Shown here in pieces: positions 63,971 through 64,000 of a stretch of DNA of 64,000 nucleotides; positions within the stretch are counted from its first letter, which is position 1, and the number at the start of each line of letters is the position of its first letter. The DNA comes from Colwellia sp. GTDB taxonomy: Bacteria > Pseudomonadota > Gammaproteobacteria > Enterobacterales > Alteromonadaceae. The DNA lies in the NCBI GenBank assembly GCA_013215655.1, contig JABSOX010000011.1, positions 172,379 through 236,378 of the forward strand, given 5' to 3'. Made by a program: the position numbers and the translations under genes. The notes below the pieces were generated by a model. The model saw only the letters and a program-made list of their open reading frames with translations, had not been told where the DNA came from and did no database searches.

Positions 63971-64000
63971 GGAACCTAGCAATGTCCTACTCTCACATGG
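63971..64000 (-). rRNA. rrf: 5S ribosomal RNA, 3' end only (cut by window edge)
   Basis: The minus strand reads CCATGTGAGAGTAGGACATT then GCTAGGTTCC, the conserved 3' end of gammaproteobacterial 5S rRNA. Only 30 bases are visible, so this could be the true gene or another fragment of the repeat array. Confidence 0.55.

Larger units (their letters stand above)
63616..64000 (-). repeat. Tandem ~191-bp repeat carrying 5S rRNA 3' end and terminator
   Basis: Unit A spans 63616-63807 and unit B 63808-63998, with about 97% identity (a few substitutions and one single-base indel). On the minus strand each unit reads 5S-like 3' half, then a spacer with terminator. The array continues past the window edge. 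It probably arose by duplication of the 3' end of an rRNA operon transcribed leftward. Confidence 0.8.

Noticed and set aside
63616..64000. Complete 5S rRNA genes in each repeat unit
   Set aside because: The 5' half of 5S is replaced by AT-rich spacer and helix IV holds a 20-base unconserved segment, so only 3' fragments can be supported.

Overview
The window is AT-rich chromosomal DNA from a marine gammaproteobacterium. Low GC, short intergenic gaps, gene families typical of Alteromonadales (TSP3-repeat surface proteins, GGDEF proteins, Sel1 proteins, two RhlE-type helicases) and a short terminal-inverted-repeat element starting ATACCAATTCCATTAAG point to Colwelliaceae (Colwellia/Thalassotalea-like). 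This placement is inferred from content; no marker gene is complete here.

Layout. 1-8 kb: 3' end of a calcium-binding surface protein, a two-RCK ion channel, a GAF-GGDEF diguanylate cyclase, a lipoprotein hydrolase and a membrane-anchored AraC regulator. 8-19 kb: a lipid/drug-type ABC exporter, a Sel1 protein, a GNAT enzyme, a LytS/LytR-type two-component pair divergent from a secreted S33 hydrolase, a Cys-rich CWC protein next to prolyl aminopeptidase, an AraC regulator divergent from a TauE/SafE permease, and a PNPOx-like protein. 19-27 kb, all minus strand: a PEP-mutase-family enzyme, an alkylation-repair pair (Ogt plus an Ada-AlkA fusion), a DUF1080 protein behind a DEAD-box helicase, and a cytochrome b / cytochrome c cluster.

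27-57 kb holds the most striking content: two related, oppositely oriented export loci. Locus 1 (26.8-44.5 kb, minus) encodes a sigma-54 response regulator, a histidine kinase, one HlyD-type adaptor, one MacB/LolD-type ATPase and five tandem, divergent ~810-residue FtsX/MacB permeases. Locus 2 (49.7-57.1 kb, plus) encodes adaptor, ATPase, one permease, response regulator and histidine kinase, followed by an M20 peptidase. Each adaptor gene has a -24/-12 (sigma-54) promoter candidate just upstream, which fits autoregulation by the NtrC-type regulators. About 105 bp upstream of each predicted start there is a repeat: a 17-bp direct repeat with 21-bp period in locus 2 and a 15-bp dyad in locus 1. 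No TolC-type outer membrane gene is present, so an outside channel would be needed. Between the loci lie a LysR gene divergent from an unrecognised 58-codon gene, an MFS permease, an AIM24-family protein, a 264-bp MITE-like element, a DsbA-like protein and a DUF4242 protein.

57-64 kb: M20 peptidase, DUF2750, acyl-CoA thioesterase, YaiI, a second RhlE-type helicase and a REC-TPR protein. The right edge is a tandem 191-192-bp repeat containing 5S rRNA 3'-end sequence and terminators on the minus strand, so an rRNA operon probably lies just beyond position 64000. No tRNA, CRISPR array or transposase gene was seen.
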